Notes: generated by a model from the letters alone, not told the origin. Shown: positions 22,434 through 35,090, counted from the stretch's first letter. The stretch is 64,000 nt of DNA from Bromus sterilis (GCA_950022295.1 OX465595.1:435234270-435298269), one strand, 5' to 3'. A program made the numbers and translations.

Positions 22434-22437
22434 CTAT

Positions 22438-23300
22438 TGCCTATTGAGAAGTACTAGTAATCCAGCATGCACATATGTATATTTAGGAGTTTTATATCAT
22501 CATCTCCCACCCCGAGGATACTCCCCCCGCTGACGCAAGAATGTTACCTAAAGTGTGGTCATTCGGGCAATACGATCTATGTCATGTGTCGATATGGACA
22601 TGTCACTTTGCATTGGTTGCAAAGATGTAGTGATACCCTCATTTCTCCACTTAAAGCGTGTATCGAGCCCCTTAGGTTTCACCTTCTCAGCGTGGCAAGG
22701 TCTTGGCTCTTAGTATAGCGATTGCGTCTAGGGCTATCTGATTCCTAGTTGTCGTGATTGAGCTCCATTTGTCGACTCTACATGGGTTGGGTGGCTCTAT
22801 CCCGTGCTACTATCAGACCTTGGGAATGTTGTAGTCGTGTAGTCGGTAATACATATCACATCCTCACTAGTGTAGCAACACAATGCATCCAACCCATCTT
22901 ACTCGCAGAATTGGTAATGACCTAATACAATACAAGAGAGAAAGAGCAATGGGGGAATGTTTTTGCAATATTGTGGGTTCAAAATTAACGCAGTTAATGA
23001 TATTTCCAATATTAGTTGCAATTAATGTAATTGAGGTTGTTTCCAAGTTATTTTTATGTGATGGATAACTCATTGAAGTGGCGTGAGACGTTGGATATAG
23101 TTCGTTGAATAGGTGAGATCTTTTGCATTCATGAAAATCTTACTTCATAAGTAGTAGTAGGTAGTAGATAAATTCCTCACCTTTATCTTAAGAATTCCAT
23201 CCAATGAAATAAATGGTAGATCTTAACTTTGTATATTATCTATTTATTTTTGGCTTTATTTAGAAAGTAAATATTAAAGGATAACCATTGATAGATTATA
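22438..23300. other. Intergenic upstream of the peptide gene
   Basis: No coding signal. Probable promoter region of the gene at 23384 in its last few hundred bases. Confidence 0.45.
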
Positions 23301-23308
23301 TGATGTGA

Positions 23309-23318
23309 TTATATATAT
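23309..23318 (+). promoter_or_regulatory. TATA box of the small-peptide gene
   Basis: TTATATATAT lies 66 bases before the ATG at 23384, an ordinary distance for a short plant leader. Confidence 0.55.
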
Positions 23319-23383
23319 GCTATGGTTTCTGTGTTTCTCTTGCATACTAACAAGGACTAGAAATTCAATCCACAAAAAGAATC

Positions 23384-23954
23384 ATGGGCAGTCGTTTCTA
23401 CCTCGCCGGTTCTTTTTGCTTGGTCGCCATTCTTTTCACCCATGCACCACTAGCGGCTACTCATCAACTTAAATCTATGTCAGGTGATATTATTTAAAAT
23501 TTATACATATCAATCGTACAAAAAAATAGATCTATGATGAACTACTATAGACATGCAAAAAATTAAAAATACCTTTTGTCACTCTTTTCATAAATAAGTT
23601 TTCACAGAATTTGAATTACATATTATTCAGAGAATCAACAATTTTTCAGTCATAGATATTGATTAATAGTTGTGTGTTTTTTTTTCAGATGATTTCACAA
23701 AATATTATCCATCATATATTTCAATTGACTATCATGATCCAGCCCCAAGTCCCCTCACCCCTACTCCACCAACACCGACATGCATAGGGTAATTTCAATG
23801 TTGCTCTGGCGCAATTAAGTTATTAACATGTACAAGCGTATTGTTTATATTATGGTCTTTTATTTACTAACTAATTATACGTTTTTATAGTTGCCATTCT
23901 TCCACGAATTCGGAAAAGCCATCTGGTGCACTAAATCCACAGGTTGGCAAGTGA
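23384..23954 (+). CDS. Secreted small-peptide precursor, three exons
   Basis: Exons 23384-23483, 23689-23788 and 23891-23954 have GT/AG borders with a pyrimidine tract before the first acceptor, and join in phase to 87 residues. Residues 1-25 form a clear signal peptide (MGSRFYLAGSFCLVAILFTH, then APLAA). The middle is Tyr/Asp-rich (DDFTKYYPSYISIDYHDPAP) then Pro/Thr-rich (SPLTPTPPTPT). The end has CIGCHSS and EKPSGALNPQVGK. The architecture is that of plant signalling-peptide precursors. The C-terminal PSGALNPQVG recalls CLE (PSGPNP) and PIP/CEP (SGPS, PGxGH) cores without matching any. I cannot assign a family. It might also be a structural secreted peptide. No exon exceeds 100 bases, so simple frame searches miss it. 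Confidence 0.62.
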
Positions 23955-25669
23955 AGATCGATATGTCGCCATCTCATGAAAAGTTGGGAAAACAACAAGG
24001 CAACACAAAAAAACGTGTGTCATTTTAAAATGAGTTGCACTTTCATGCCAGTATGTAACGACTTCAGAATTGAATAGTACATTCATAGTCATAATGAATA
24101 ATACCTAGCTAGTGAATGATCCCGGCTAGCGAATGATGTACTATCTTTGTATGATATATGTGGTTCACCTTGTTATTTAAAGCATGAGAGTGAAAGTCTA
24201 CGTTGTGAAATAAGGCATAATTCACATGTGAATCCATCTTCCTTTTCTAGAAATACCTAATGCATCCCATAGATAAGTACACATTCGCACAAATTAAAAA
24301 AAACAATCGCTTATGCAATATGTTTTGTGCTGCAAGGATCATCTAAAAGTGGTTGGTCAAAATTGTGAATCGGGCCCATGTTGCCAAAGGCAAGAATAAT
24401 TAAATCAAAATGAGGTGCATTTAAACCATGTTCTTGGAATTATCAAATCATTGAAAACATATGCTCTTTAGAAAAGGTGGAAAATAGGTTGGGGCTAGTC
24501 GGCATGATGTCTAGTTCGTCCAATCTCGGCATGAGAGCACTAGTCTAGCTCCCCCGGGCTACTAATTTTGTTGTTGTTGCGATGGGTAGGAACTGATGGA
24601 AATGGTGTGTCTCGTGTTGAATAGTTTCGTTCCATTGTGTGTCTTGTGTGGCATGCTCTTTTTGTTTTCTCTGGGTGTTAGGTATGAGGTTATAGCGGTT
24701 GATAGCATGGAAGTGCACAGGGTATAATTATAGATTTTTTGGAGTAAGAATATCCATCCCACAGAGAGCACACAAATTGTACCTTTATCCCCCATAGATG
24801 TTTAACGTATTATGCCTGCAAGTTAGTTGAAAGTAGACAGAAAAACGTGGATGAAAAGTTGTGATTTTGAATGACTATGATTAAAAAGTAAATTGAAAGA
24901 AATAATAATGTGAATAGTATGGAATGTAAATGGAATTAAATCAACAATAGGAAAAGCGTTCTCAAAAAATCCAAAATCTTCTCTAGTATGTTTCTCTTGT
25001 ACTGACATATTCTACGCATGGTTCTATGGTGGATACTTGAACCCCTATTTATGTCTTTAATTAGGCGGAGTCGGGTACACATACGCACTACACACGGTAG
25101 TCTACAACATATACATCACTATCATAGATTTCGTACACCAGTTACAACTAAAATAATTAAGGATTTCCCGTGTACGCGGTTACTATGGGTTTTCTATTAT
25201 TCCCCTATCAAATGCAAAGTTCGGGTAGAGAGGACATTAATGTCACATTTTTACCTTTATGCCTTCTCTTTACACTGACGGGGATATGCTTCTCGGCCGA
25301 ATCGGCGATAATGTTGAGTGGGGCCGACACTGAAAGAGGCTATTAAATCAAACATGAATAGAGAATCGTATGTCATCTATAACTGTTAAATTCCTACACA
25401 TGCTATGATTCATCCATATTCTCAAGAATAAGGGGATATACTCACACATAGAAACGGCAAACATCATACGAACGAAGATGGTAACCATAAATTCAGGGGA
25501 GAACTGATACACGTAGTAATCCTTTAGGGTTTGAAATTACAACGGGATGAATACGATGGTGGAGATGATTACGTCGGAATCCCCTATCGCGAGTTGGTGA
25601 AGATGGCGGTGTTCTTCCATCGATTCCTTCTCTGTATCACTTCCAAAGATTGATAATGGTGTTTTGTAT
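23955..25669. other. Intergenic, no gene seen
   Basis: AT-rich sequence with only short frames. The 3' UTR of the peptide gene probably occupies the first 150-200 bases. No transposon ends were recognised. Confidence 0.45.
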
Positions 25670-26545
25670 GCGTTTCTATTCATAGTGGCTAAACATACCC
25701 ACCGCACGCGTGCATGCCTACCTAAGTGAAGTGTTTGATTAACGCGACGATCGCCGCAGTCATGTCGCTGGTTAGGCAAGAGATTTGAATGATTAGCTGC
25801 GGCCGCTGCTCTCCGTGGTGCTTTTTGACTGGCCACTCGTCGACCGGGCAGTGTAATTCGTTGCCATTTTTTAAAGTTATAATCCGTGATTACTGACAAT
25901 GCAAGCAAGTGAGCAGATGGGGCTTCTAGAATCTAGTGTTGTTTTGCTTTACATAATCAATCTGCAATATGCTAGTACATTGCTCACGAAGGAACCGGGA
26001 ACTCTGACGACATCGCACGTGCATGTATGTTTTTTTTTTCGGGTATGCACGTGCATGTATGTTTAGTGCCACGTAACTGGTGAGTGGACAGGAAAAACAT
26101 GAAGAAAAAAAACTGGTGAGCGTACAGAGAATCAGAGAGGTGTATTTGGATGTTGTGATCTACACGTCATGCATGCAAAGAACCGAGTTGGGTAGAGCAA
26201 CCGTGAGCTGATTGAAACAAAAACGAACAGAGCGATCCATACGGGTCAGCGTTCTGAATTAGTCAAATCTGTAGTACACTTGCGAACAATCATCTGTGCT
26301 GGAGTTGAATTGTTCATTGTTCAAGCAGGCATTGGTGCTTACATCTACACATTACGAATCCCACAAACAGCTTAAGTACGATGCTAAAAGGGACAAAAGG
26401 ATTCCCGAGCGGACAAATCATAGCAGCATCTTTGTCAAAGTTTAAAACAGACAGTCAAGAAAAGCATCAATCAAGCACCTGCCTGCCTGCCTGCCTGCAT
26501 GACTGCGTCGCCGCGAACCAAAACTTGCAAAAGCGCACAAGCTAG
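25670..26545. repeat. Promoter-region duplication, copy 2 (no gene attached)
   Basis: Second copy of 18948-19775 in the same orientation, beginning around the degenerate TATA (TATTCATAG) and ending near GCACAAGC. The DUF761-like coding region is absent: 25520-25670 shows no similarity to it. It carries its own indels, and CTGC repeats at 26480-26500. Confidence 0.8.
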
Positions 26546-26994
26546 CCTTCGGTATTCACAACCTCAACAAACTCTTGGTTGTTGCTTGCGACCTGCGATG
26601 CGACACATGGATGCAGCAGAACCTGGTGTAGTATAATTAACAAATTCGCTAAGCAATCCATGCGCATGTACCAAGTCACCGTTTGGATTGGTACTGGACA
26701 CAGAAAGGAGGATATCATTCTGCACTTTTGTTCAGTTTAACCGATCGAATATGCCTTGTTCTTTTAACCACACAAACGTTCCTTGTTTCACTTCACATGA
26801 TCGCTTACTAGCTAAATTATATTATCTTCATTAACCTAGGCACGTACGCACTCTTTGTTAATCGATGCATGGTTCGTTTCGTCTTGAACAGGCAAGCCCA
26901 ACCACGAACACAGAAACAGATCACAACCGTATAGCGAGTTCCGTAGACGGCTGTAGGTTCGGTTCGGCAGGAAGCATCATCTTTTCATATCTAC
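26546..26994. other. Intergenic, no gene seen
   Basis: Ordinary sequence with no coding signal. Confidence 0.45.
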
Positions 26995-26996
26995 TA

Positions 26997-27116
26997 CTCC
27001 CTCGTTTTCTCTGTTTCAAATTAGATGATTTCTATTTATACACTATAGTGTATAAAATAGAAATCACTTGGTTGGCAAGTGCTAATAGAATATGCTTAAA
27101 TAACTTTATCTAGGAG
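26997..27116. mobile_element. Degenerate Stowaway-like MITE
   Basis: The left end TACTCCCTCGTTTTCTCTGT and the right end AGGAGTA resemble Stowaway termini with TA duplication (26995-26996, 27117-27118). The interior has a strong hairpin, GATTTCTATTT..AAATAGAAATC, centred on ACACTATAGTGT (27027-27067). It lies 46 bases beyond the stop codon of the DUF1618 gene. Confidence 0.6.
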
Positions 27117-27162
27117 TAGTGGCAACAAATTCAGATTCAAAGTACCATCTGTAGCAGAGGAT

Positions 27163-28378
27163 TCATTTTGCCTTCCCTAGTGGCGGTGCGAAGCCATCTT
27201 TGACATGGTTAAAGGACAGGAGAGACTTCCTGCGCATGTCGATGCTGATCCGATACTCGGTCTCCATGCGCAGCCGGGTCCTTCTTCTCAGATCAACGTA
27301 GTAATCTCCCAGCGAGAGGTAGAGGACGCCGTCCTCCTCGCTACTCAGGCCAGGGTGCTGCGGCACCGCCCTCGGCAGCATCTTGCTCTTGTAGAGCTCC
27401 GACTCCCAGAGCAGCGGCAAGGGCAGCTCCATGTCCTCGTCTCTGGTCCAGGAGCGAAGATCCGGCGCCAGAGTCCAGCTCCTCAGCACCACGTCGGCGG
27501 GGCGCGCGTTGTCTCGGGCGGCGTCACCGTTGGCGCTGACGATGGAGATGAACTTTATCGAGCCCCTGACTGGGCCAATGGTCCGGTGCTCCTCGGGGTA
27601 GGGAATGGTGTCTCCGTCCGAGAAGCCACGGCCTTGGCACTCCTCAGGGAGATGGATGAAGTCCAGCTCCACGTCGTTGTTGGCACCAGTGGAGATCATG
27701 TCGCAGACAATGGCGCCATACAGGAGGTCGGCCCAGAAAACCTTCCCTTCGAAGGCGAAGACGACGTCTGCCTCGCACATCCGCCGGTCGGGGTGTCCAC
27801 CCGGAATCCGGGTCCGCGGGTTCAGGCGGGCCTCATGTTTCGTCCACTTGCCATTGCCATGGCCGCTGCTCGACCACCGGTAGAGAATGCCCCTCCGCTG
27901 CAACACTTCATCTAACCTATGCCACCAGAACCCCATATTGAGCACGTCGTAGGAGCCATCCGTGCGTGGCAGCAGGGCAGGCCGCTCCATGAATTCGAAG
28001 GGCGCGGGAATAAGTCCCGACGACGACGACGACGAGATGAACCAGGTGGCGGGGACCTCCGGGAGCAGCGAGAGCGAGTTCCTGGCGCCGTCGTAGACGA
28101 GCCCGTGCTTGGTTTTGCCGAGCAGCAACGTCATGAGGAGGAACTTGTCGGTAACGGACTCGAGGATGCACGTGATTAGGCGTCGCCGGGCCTCGATCTT
28201 GGCACGCAGGTACAAGGTGGAGAGCTCCGGGGGCGCGACGATGTCCAGGTATCCATGACCCGTCCTTGACGCCCACCCAATGCTTGGTCACGCGGGCGAG
28301 GGCCGCGTTCTCCTGCTCTTTCTCTTCCGCGTCGAAGGTCGGTATGTGTTTCCTCAGCACGACCCACGGTGAAGACAT
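27163..28378 (-). pseudogene. DUF1618 protein gene with a one-base frameshift
   Basis: The frame from ATG at 28378 gives about 41 residues (MSSPWVVLRKHIPTFDAEEK onward, to VGVKDGS). Continuation is then in another frame to the stop at 27163, as YLDIVAPPELSTLYLRAK and the DUF1618 body. Removing one base near 28255 would restore a protein of about 404 residues, the usual family length. Family features seen: VYDGARNSLSLLP, DGSYDVL, ADVVFAFEGKVFWADLLYG, GSIKFISIV and RSWTL. DUF1618 proteins are a large, mostly grass-specific group of unknown function. Everything else is intact, so this is either a very young pseudogene or an assembly error at that base. A Ser6 tract (SSSSSS, from GACGAC repeats on the plus strand) lies near 28018-28036. 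Confidence 0.8.
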
Positions 28379-28788
28379 GCTGGAAGATCGCCGGAGACGT
28401 GGCTTGCGATTGGCCTGGATTGATACGGGGCGACCGGCGGCGGCCTCCAGAGTCGCAAGGGTTTATCTTCTCTCCGTTGCTCAAAGTCCAGAGATGCGGA
28501 GTAACCTGAACCAACACGGTGGAGGTTCAGGCTTAAGCGCTCATCAAATAGTTGCTATAACGCGCTATGGGCCAGGCCCAATAGCGTCACTTATACAAAG
28601 CTTCGCTTTTTTTATATACCTGCCGCTCGCTCCTACAAAAAAACCAGTATCTGTCCTCTAAAGAAAGAAAACCAGTTCTGGTTATTCGATCGATCGAAAA
28701 AAATTCAATTTTCACTCGATAGTTATTTTCCATCGACCATTGTTTGGCGGGCAACGCGCCGCAAGCCGCGCCCCCTATCTAGTATCGC

Positions 28789-28806
28789 ATATATATATAT
28801 ATATAT
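28789..28806. repeat. (AT)9 microsatellite
   Basis: Nine AT units in a row. Confidence 0.9.
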
Positions 28807-31800
28807 GCTAGCTCCGGTTGTCCACAAGGTACATGCATGAAAAATTAAGACCACACACACATACATCATGCATACCAGTACGATGAATCTTCAATTTTGC
28901 CTTCATGAGAGAGAGAGAGAGATCGCTACTGCCACAGGCCCACACCACTCACAACCATGATCGCATTGGAGGAGACGATGTGTTGAAGTTGATCCAAATT
29001 CATGTATGAAGCTAAAGGCTAACTTTTGACGGAGCGGAGCGGAGGCCCGTCAATGCGGGGGGTAGCCCCCGCGGTACAAATCAATATTGACCTAGGCATC
29101 TCCTACCGCATATATATTTGCCTTCTAAGCCGCCGCACGGGATAGTTGAATCAGTTGTAAATCCCTAGGCGTTTGTAACACCTCCACAATTAGGAATAGT
29201 TCACAAGTTGTTGATGACCCACAAGTGTAGGGGATTTGAAAAAGTTCGAGAATTAAAAATATATTCACGACTTAAAGATCTTCACACATTTTAAAAAAAA
29301 CATGAATTTAAAATATTCATGATCTTACAAAATGTTTGTGATTTAAAAAATGTTCATGAATACCACGGTAATATTTAATAACTTTAAAAATTCACACAAT
29401 ATTTTAAAAGTATACAAAAATTCTATGAAATTTATTTATTTTATCATTTTCATAATACAAAATAAATAAAAATAGGATAAAATAAAAAAAATAAAAATAA
29501 AAACAAACATGTAAAAGGAGAATAAAAACCAAACACGGGCTAAGAAAACACAAAAGAAAAAAAGAAAAAATATACAGGGACCAAATCCTATATACCTAAG
29601 AAGTTCATCCTCTCTACTATTTCTATCTCAACATGCAGCCTATCCACCTCAGCAATTTGCCACATCATCATCTTTTTTGTATTTAATCAATTTCTATTTG
29701 GCATCACTGTTATCGTTGGATTTGGCCCTCTGTTTATACAGGCTTCATTTGGACATTGTTTGCAATTGAATTGAGTCCAATAATATTGTTTGGTTTTATA
29801 CAATATTGTTGGATGGAATAAGATAAGATGTGCTTATTTATCCTACGAGGCTTATTACCAATATCGAAGATCTAGTCCACGACATGGTTGTCCGGTTGTT
29901 TGACATGTATTGACAATGGTCTTGTGCATATTTTGCATTGAGAGTCTTTTTGTTGGTCGTCGGTGGTTGAGTCGAAGACACTTGCTCGAGAAGAAGTAAT
30001 GACGATGACAATTTTGCAGGCTACCTTGACAGTGTTTCTCTCCTAGGTACTATGTGGGGTCTATGTGGTTAGTCAAATGAGTGGGTATTGCCATGTTTTC
30101 TTGTAATGATTTTTGCCTTTCTTGCTAATTAATCGAATAATTCTCATTTTAGTTAATGTGTAGGTTCCTAACGGTTTCAATTTCAGAAAAAAGATAAGGT
30201 AGCAACATGAATTTTTTGTTGGACGTTGATACTATAGAAATGATTAACAGTTTCCTCAGTTCTCCATTCATCAAACCCCTCGTGCAGGTCAAGCAACACC
30301 AATGCACGCGAACATAAAAGGGGTGTCAGCACGAGGTTTCAGAGCTAGTCGTAGTGGACAAGTCATTGTCATTGGTACCATAGTGGAGCTAGGTCTCCAT
30401 TGTTAGAGCATTCACGACCCTAGAAAAAATGTCACTGGGGAGATGTTGACGCCGACATGAGGCGTCTTCTAATATACTAAAGCCTCTAGAGGTAAAAGCT
30501 CTTAGAATCGATTGAGTAGTCAATTTTGACTTGGTCAAACCTTTTGGCTATGTCTTAAAATTATTAGCCATGGCATTCAATTAAGTACTCAAATTAGACT
30601 TGGTCAACTCCTTACCTATATAAATTATTTTTATTTTTATTTAATATATCACATCTATTATTATTTTCAGTTGACATGGGCAACATAAAAACATTTTCAA
30701 CATGTATCTTTTTTGAAAAAATTGAATGACAATTTTAATATGATTTGTATGTTCATGCTATAGTGAATTTGTTGTGAGGTTACAATCAAAATGTTATTGC
30801 AGTACAAAATTATTGAGTTTGCGATCAGTCGATACGGCTCATGCGGTAGATTCCACTACAACAACTTTTAACCACGACATATACAACAACAACTTGATAT
30901 TCCACTTTATAACATCAGATCCAGACAAGGTTAATTCGTGTTTTAAGGACCAATTGGTAAAATATTTAATTTTGAAGCTTTCTCATTCATTTGAGGTCTT
31001 TAATTTAAAATTAGATACAAGATTTTGACTATATGGTGACATCTTTCAATGGATGCATCCATTTGATAAATGATTGGATGATGTGAGTCTTGATTGGTAA
31101 GAAGGAAGTGTCGCCTACGATATATTTAACATCATCATAGCACACATGGTCAACAACATAGTTAACCTTCAGAAGTTGTCCCATAATCGTATGGTAAAAA
31201 GGATTCATCCAAACACCACATTACATTAAATAATTTTCACAACAAAAAATGTAGCACATATGATAAGACCTATAACAATCAAGGAACATAAATGGCGCGG
31301 CGAAGCGAGCACTGCCCTTCTAGTATGGTTTGATTTTTTATCGCGTGCTTTTCTAAATATTGCACACAACCCGTCGCTATCGTGTACGATTTGGGGGGGG
31401 GGGGGTTGACAGTTGTGTTCTGTACTAGTGACCACCCAGGTGGCTAGAGAAGGCACCCTACATCACGAAAGTGATCTCCGGAGCCATCACTCTGACTTCC
31501 ACACCGGCCCCGACTTCACGCACTATGCCAACATGATCCACTAGCAATAAACAGAGGGTCGGACCTACAAGGTGACACCCCCAAGGGTGAAGCGATAGAT
31601 ACGTCGTCGATGCCCTCTCCAACCAAAGCCAAAACTAAGGTTTTCACCTGAAGAGCACAAGATAGAAAAGATAAAGGGAGGTGAAAGGGCTCCACAACGA
31701 CACTTCCAAGGAGGGCAGCAATGTTCGAGGACTTTATCATCACCCGCGTCGACTGAAGTCGATGATAGACTTTTACCCAGATGACCAAAACTAAAGTCTT

Positions 31801-31879
31801 TGTATCACGTCTCGCCATCTATCGGAGTCACATCACTAGACATAGCATGCATCTTGCCACTGCCAACCTTCATCATCAG
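28807..31879. other. Intergenic, no gene seen
   Basis: Contains (GA)n at 28909-28921, AT-rich debris at 29240-29570, and a run of thirteen G at 31393-31405. The stretch 31480-31879, continuing beyond the solo LTR at 33560, looks like the interior of an old DNA transposon, but I found no ends. No coding signal. Confidence 0.45.
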
Positions 31880-31884
31880 GTCCA

Positions 31885-33554
31885 TGATACGTCCCAAACG
31901 TATCTATAATTTATGCTTGCTTCATGCATGTTTTGGGTGATATTGCTATGCTTTTGATGCACTTTCATACATTTTTTATCATATTTGGACTAATCTATTA
32001 ACTCAGTGCATCACAGTGCCAGTTTTTGTTTTTTGTTGTTTTTGTATTTCAGGTTTTCCCATTACTTAAAGTGCCCCAAAATTCTGGGGAAAATATATAA
32101 AAAATCAGCAAGACGGAACCTTCCAGAGCCCCGAAGTAGGGCCAAAGGGGGGCCACCAGGGATCCAGGCCCCCGGGGGGCGCACCCCCCTGGTGGCCGCG
32201 CCGGGTGGCCGCCTGGACACCCGGGGCCACCCCCTGGCCCCCCTTCGGCCTATATTTAGCTCGTCTTCCAAAACCCCGAGTACAGAACCCTTTTTCGCGA
32301 TCTCCCCTCTGTTCTGCTGCCGCCGCGCTTCCAAGATCGGGGCTGCCAGGAGACCCTGTCTCGGCACCCTGCTGGAGGGAGGATTGACCTCCGGGAGCTT
32401 CTCCACCACCATGGACGCTTCCTGGATGAGCCGTGAGTAGTCCACCTTGGACCATGGGTCCATGATCAGTAGCTATGTGATGTCTTCTCTCCATCTTTGT
32501 TCTTCAATGTTTAGACTTGTGAGCTGCCCTACATGATCAAGGCACATATGTAATTTTCCTGTTGTTGCTATGTTGAGTTTGCTGGGATTTGATGGATTAT
32601 GAGATTATGTTCAGATTGTGATGAGTAATTTATTTGGTTCTTCTCCTTTTATATTTATGTTCTTGAGTAATTCTTGCATGTTCCCCGTTGCTTCTTATTA
32701 CTTTGGCCAAGTGATGGATCGTAACTCTAAGAGGGAGCGTTATGCATGATTGTGGGTTCATGCCCCCCCCCCAAGTGACTAGCTTGGGTGACAGAAACAT
32801 GAGTCTAGGGGATGTGTTGTTGCCACCAGGGAGAAAACAACGGTGCTTGTATTTGCGGGTGCAAGGATTGTTTACTTTACGCAAAGTTCTTTTAATGCAG
32901 TTGTCTGTTGCTTTGGGTTTACACTTTGGGTGGGGCTCGCAACTTAATACCAGCGAGATGTTCTGGATATATATCTCAAGGTGGATGATTAGTGAGTAGA
33001 TGCTGATGGATTTTAGTATACTTGTCTTGGCGTACTGCCCATGCTTTTGAGCCTCTTCCTTTCTTTTGTAGCATAGTTAGCATTACGGTGCGTTTTTAAT
33101 CTTGTCAATTGCCCAGCTGTAATTTGTTCACCTCGCGTAGCTGTTTATCATCTTTTGGGAGAGAGACATCACTAGTGAACTTCATGGGACCGCGGTCCAT
33201 ATTTCCACCACTGTTTACACACTGAATTTACTTCCTGTTTTACTTTCTAGTTGCAGTTATCATTACCTTTTATCTGTTGCGCTGATCATTTGTAAACGGT
33301 AAGGCCGGAGAGATTGACAACCTTTCTGTACTCGTTGGGAGCAAAGTTATTTGTTGTGTGTGCAGGTCCAGGTAAAGTAAGCAACCTCGGTTGTGAACGG
33401 CGCCATTGTTCACTTTAATTACCACGTACTTGTCGTCGTTGGAGTCCTACTGGAGACATTACCCTATCCTCTACGTTAGGGGAAATTACCGCTACGCTAC
33501 ATCTCAACCTTCCACTTGGGGTAGCCAACGATGAGCACTACTTGAGTGCCATCA
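31885..33554 (+). mobile_element. Solo LTR, TGATACGTC type, target duplication GTCCA
   Basis: The 1670-bp unit starts TGATACGTCC, ends GTGCCATCA and is flanked by GTCCA at 31880-31884 and 33555-33559. TG..CA ends plus a 5-bp duplication identify an LTR. No primer-binding site, gag-pol or second LTR adjoins, so it is a solo LTR, or a non-autonomous unit of the same size. The interior has a GC-rich CCCCCGGGGG segment (32160-32250) and no protein gene. Relics of the same family fill 1-2320. I recognise the family as common in Triticeae but will not name it. Confidence 0.85.
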
Positions 33555-33559
33555 GTCCA

Positions 33560-35090
33560 TCATGGCTGCCCACGATCCACCTTACCACAAGTGGGGGTGC
33601 CTTTATCCACCAACCTGGCACGCCACACCCGTCGACCATGACAATTCGGATCCACAACACCATTCGCGAGCACCGCACGTGGAAACATCCAACACCTCAC
33701 CATACGTGCCACAGGAATGCAGAGGCCGCCACAAACAACCAACACATGCTCCCAATAAACATCGTTGAAAGCCTAGGAGCACACCCAACCTCCCCCAACA
33801 AGCCACTTTGCGGCATCGAACTGTAGCCACGACCCATGGCCTCTACATCCCATAGATCAAGCCGTGGTACATAGATCACTCCATGTCACCTTTGCACACC
33901 TTCGTCGGCTGCCACACCGCCCAATAAGCCACAAAAGAACAACCACCATCGTCTGCCCCTAGGGCCGTCGTCAATGACTCATCGTCTGGGGTTGGCATGT
34001 TGCATCGACCAGAGCGCTTCCATCATGTGGGAAGATATTTTGTGTGAGGGAGCATCCACATTGTTGTCGGTGGTCGACAAAGCTTTCCTTGCCAATGACC
34101 TCTGTTGGTAACCGAGATGGATGGGGAAGGGAGGTATCGGAGGCGATGGTGGCTAAGTTATTCCTGACCCCCACCCCCCAATAGTGACGCGGGCGCGAAT
34201 GAACCGTTTTTTTCTTCTACGTCGGGTCACTAGTCTTCGACCAAGAGTGCCAATAGAACAAGTTAAATCCAAAAAGAAATAACGAAATAGGATTAAGGCC
34301 AAATTAATTTCTAAAGGTGAAATTTAATTTTCTAGAGGCTTGCATCGGATTTTGCCTTAGTTGAACAAACATATGCCATTTATGTTGTTGACGATCCTGA
34401 GGCATGAAGAATCGCGGACACCTAGATTTCCTCAAGGCTTCATGTAGTGATGTTGTTTGTTTGTTGTGCACATTTTTATCGTTTGGGTGTGCTTTTACCG
34501 GTCGGTAACTCTTAAACTGGTTGTAGTACATTTTTGTCTCGTAGCGAGTGTTTTTATGGCGATCACTTGCGATGAGTTTCGACGAGTGCACCAACTCGTA
34601 ATTCTCTTCGAGTTTTTTTTTTGTTGCTTGTATGAACATATACAGAACAATTCATGGAAAGGGGTTATCTGGTTAAAAAATACTCGAACAAAACCAGTAA
34701 GGAATAACAATTACAAGTGATAGATCAGGTGTTAAGGAAAACCACCGCAAAACATTTACCTGCAAGTCAGTTAATTAGGGAGTAACCAAGTAACAAATGT
34801 GTGTATTTTCCCAGTCTGGTTGTGTGATTCATCTATCAAATTTTGGTTGTCAAACATGATTGCACAATTTACCATAACATATTCGTTCGCGCATACTCAG
34901 CAAGAGTACGGTTATTCATGCTTATTAACAAAAACGGCAAGAGATGGAGAGCCAGAACAATTTTTGTGTATATCATCATAAGCATGACAATCTATATTTA
35001 ACATATCAAAGGTGGAGTATAAAACATGTGTACAGGAAATTTCTTATAGCTACACTTGTGAATGATGCACCATAGTCCACCACAATCATC
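33560..35090. other. Intergenic, no gene seen
   Basis: His/Pro-rich frames at 33540-33830 overlap on both strands and have no domain. The rest is AT-rich. Probably old transposon sequence split by the solo LTR. Confidence 0.45.

Noticed and set aside
27205..27915. 236-codon frame on the plus strand
   Set aside because: Antisense shadow of the DUF1618 gene, which has recognisable family motifs on the minus strand.
30847..30870. CCACTACAACAACTTTTAACC as a CACTA transposon end
   Set aside because: No matching inverted end or 3-bp duplication found within the window.
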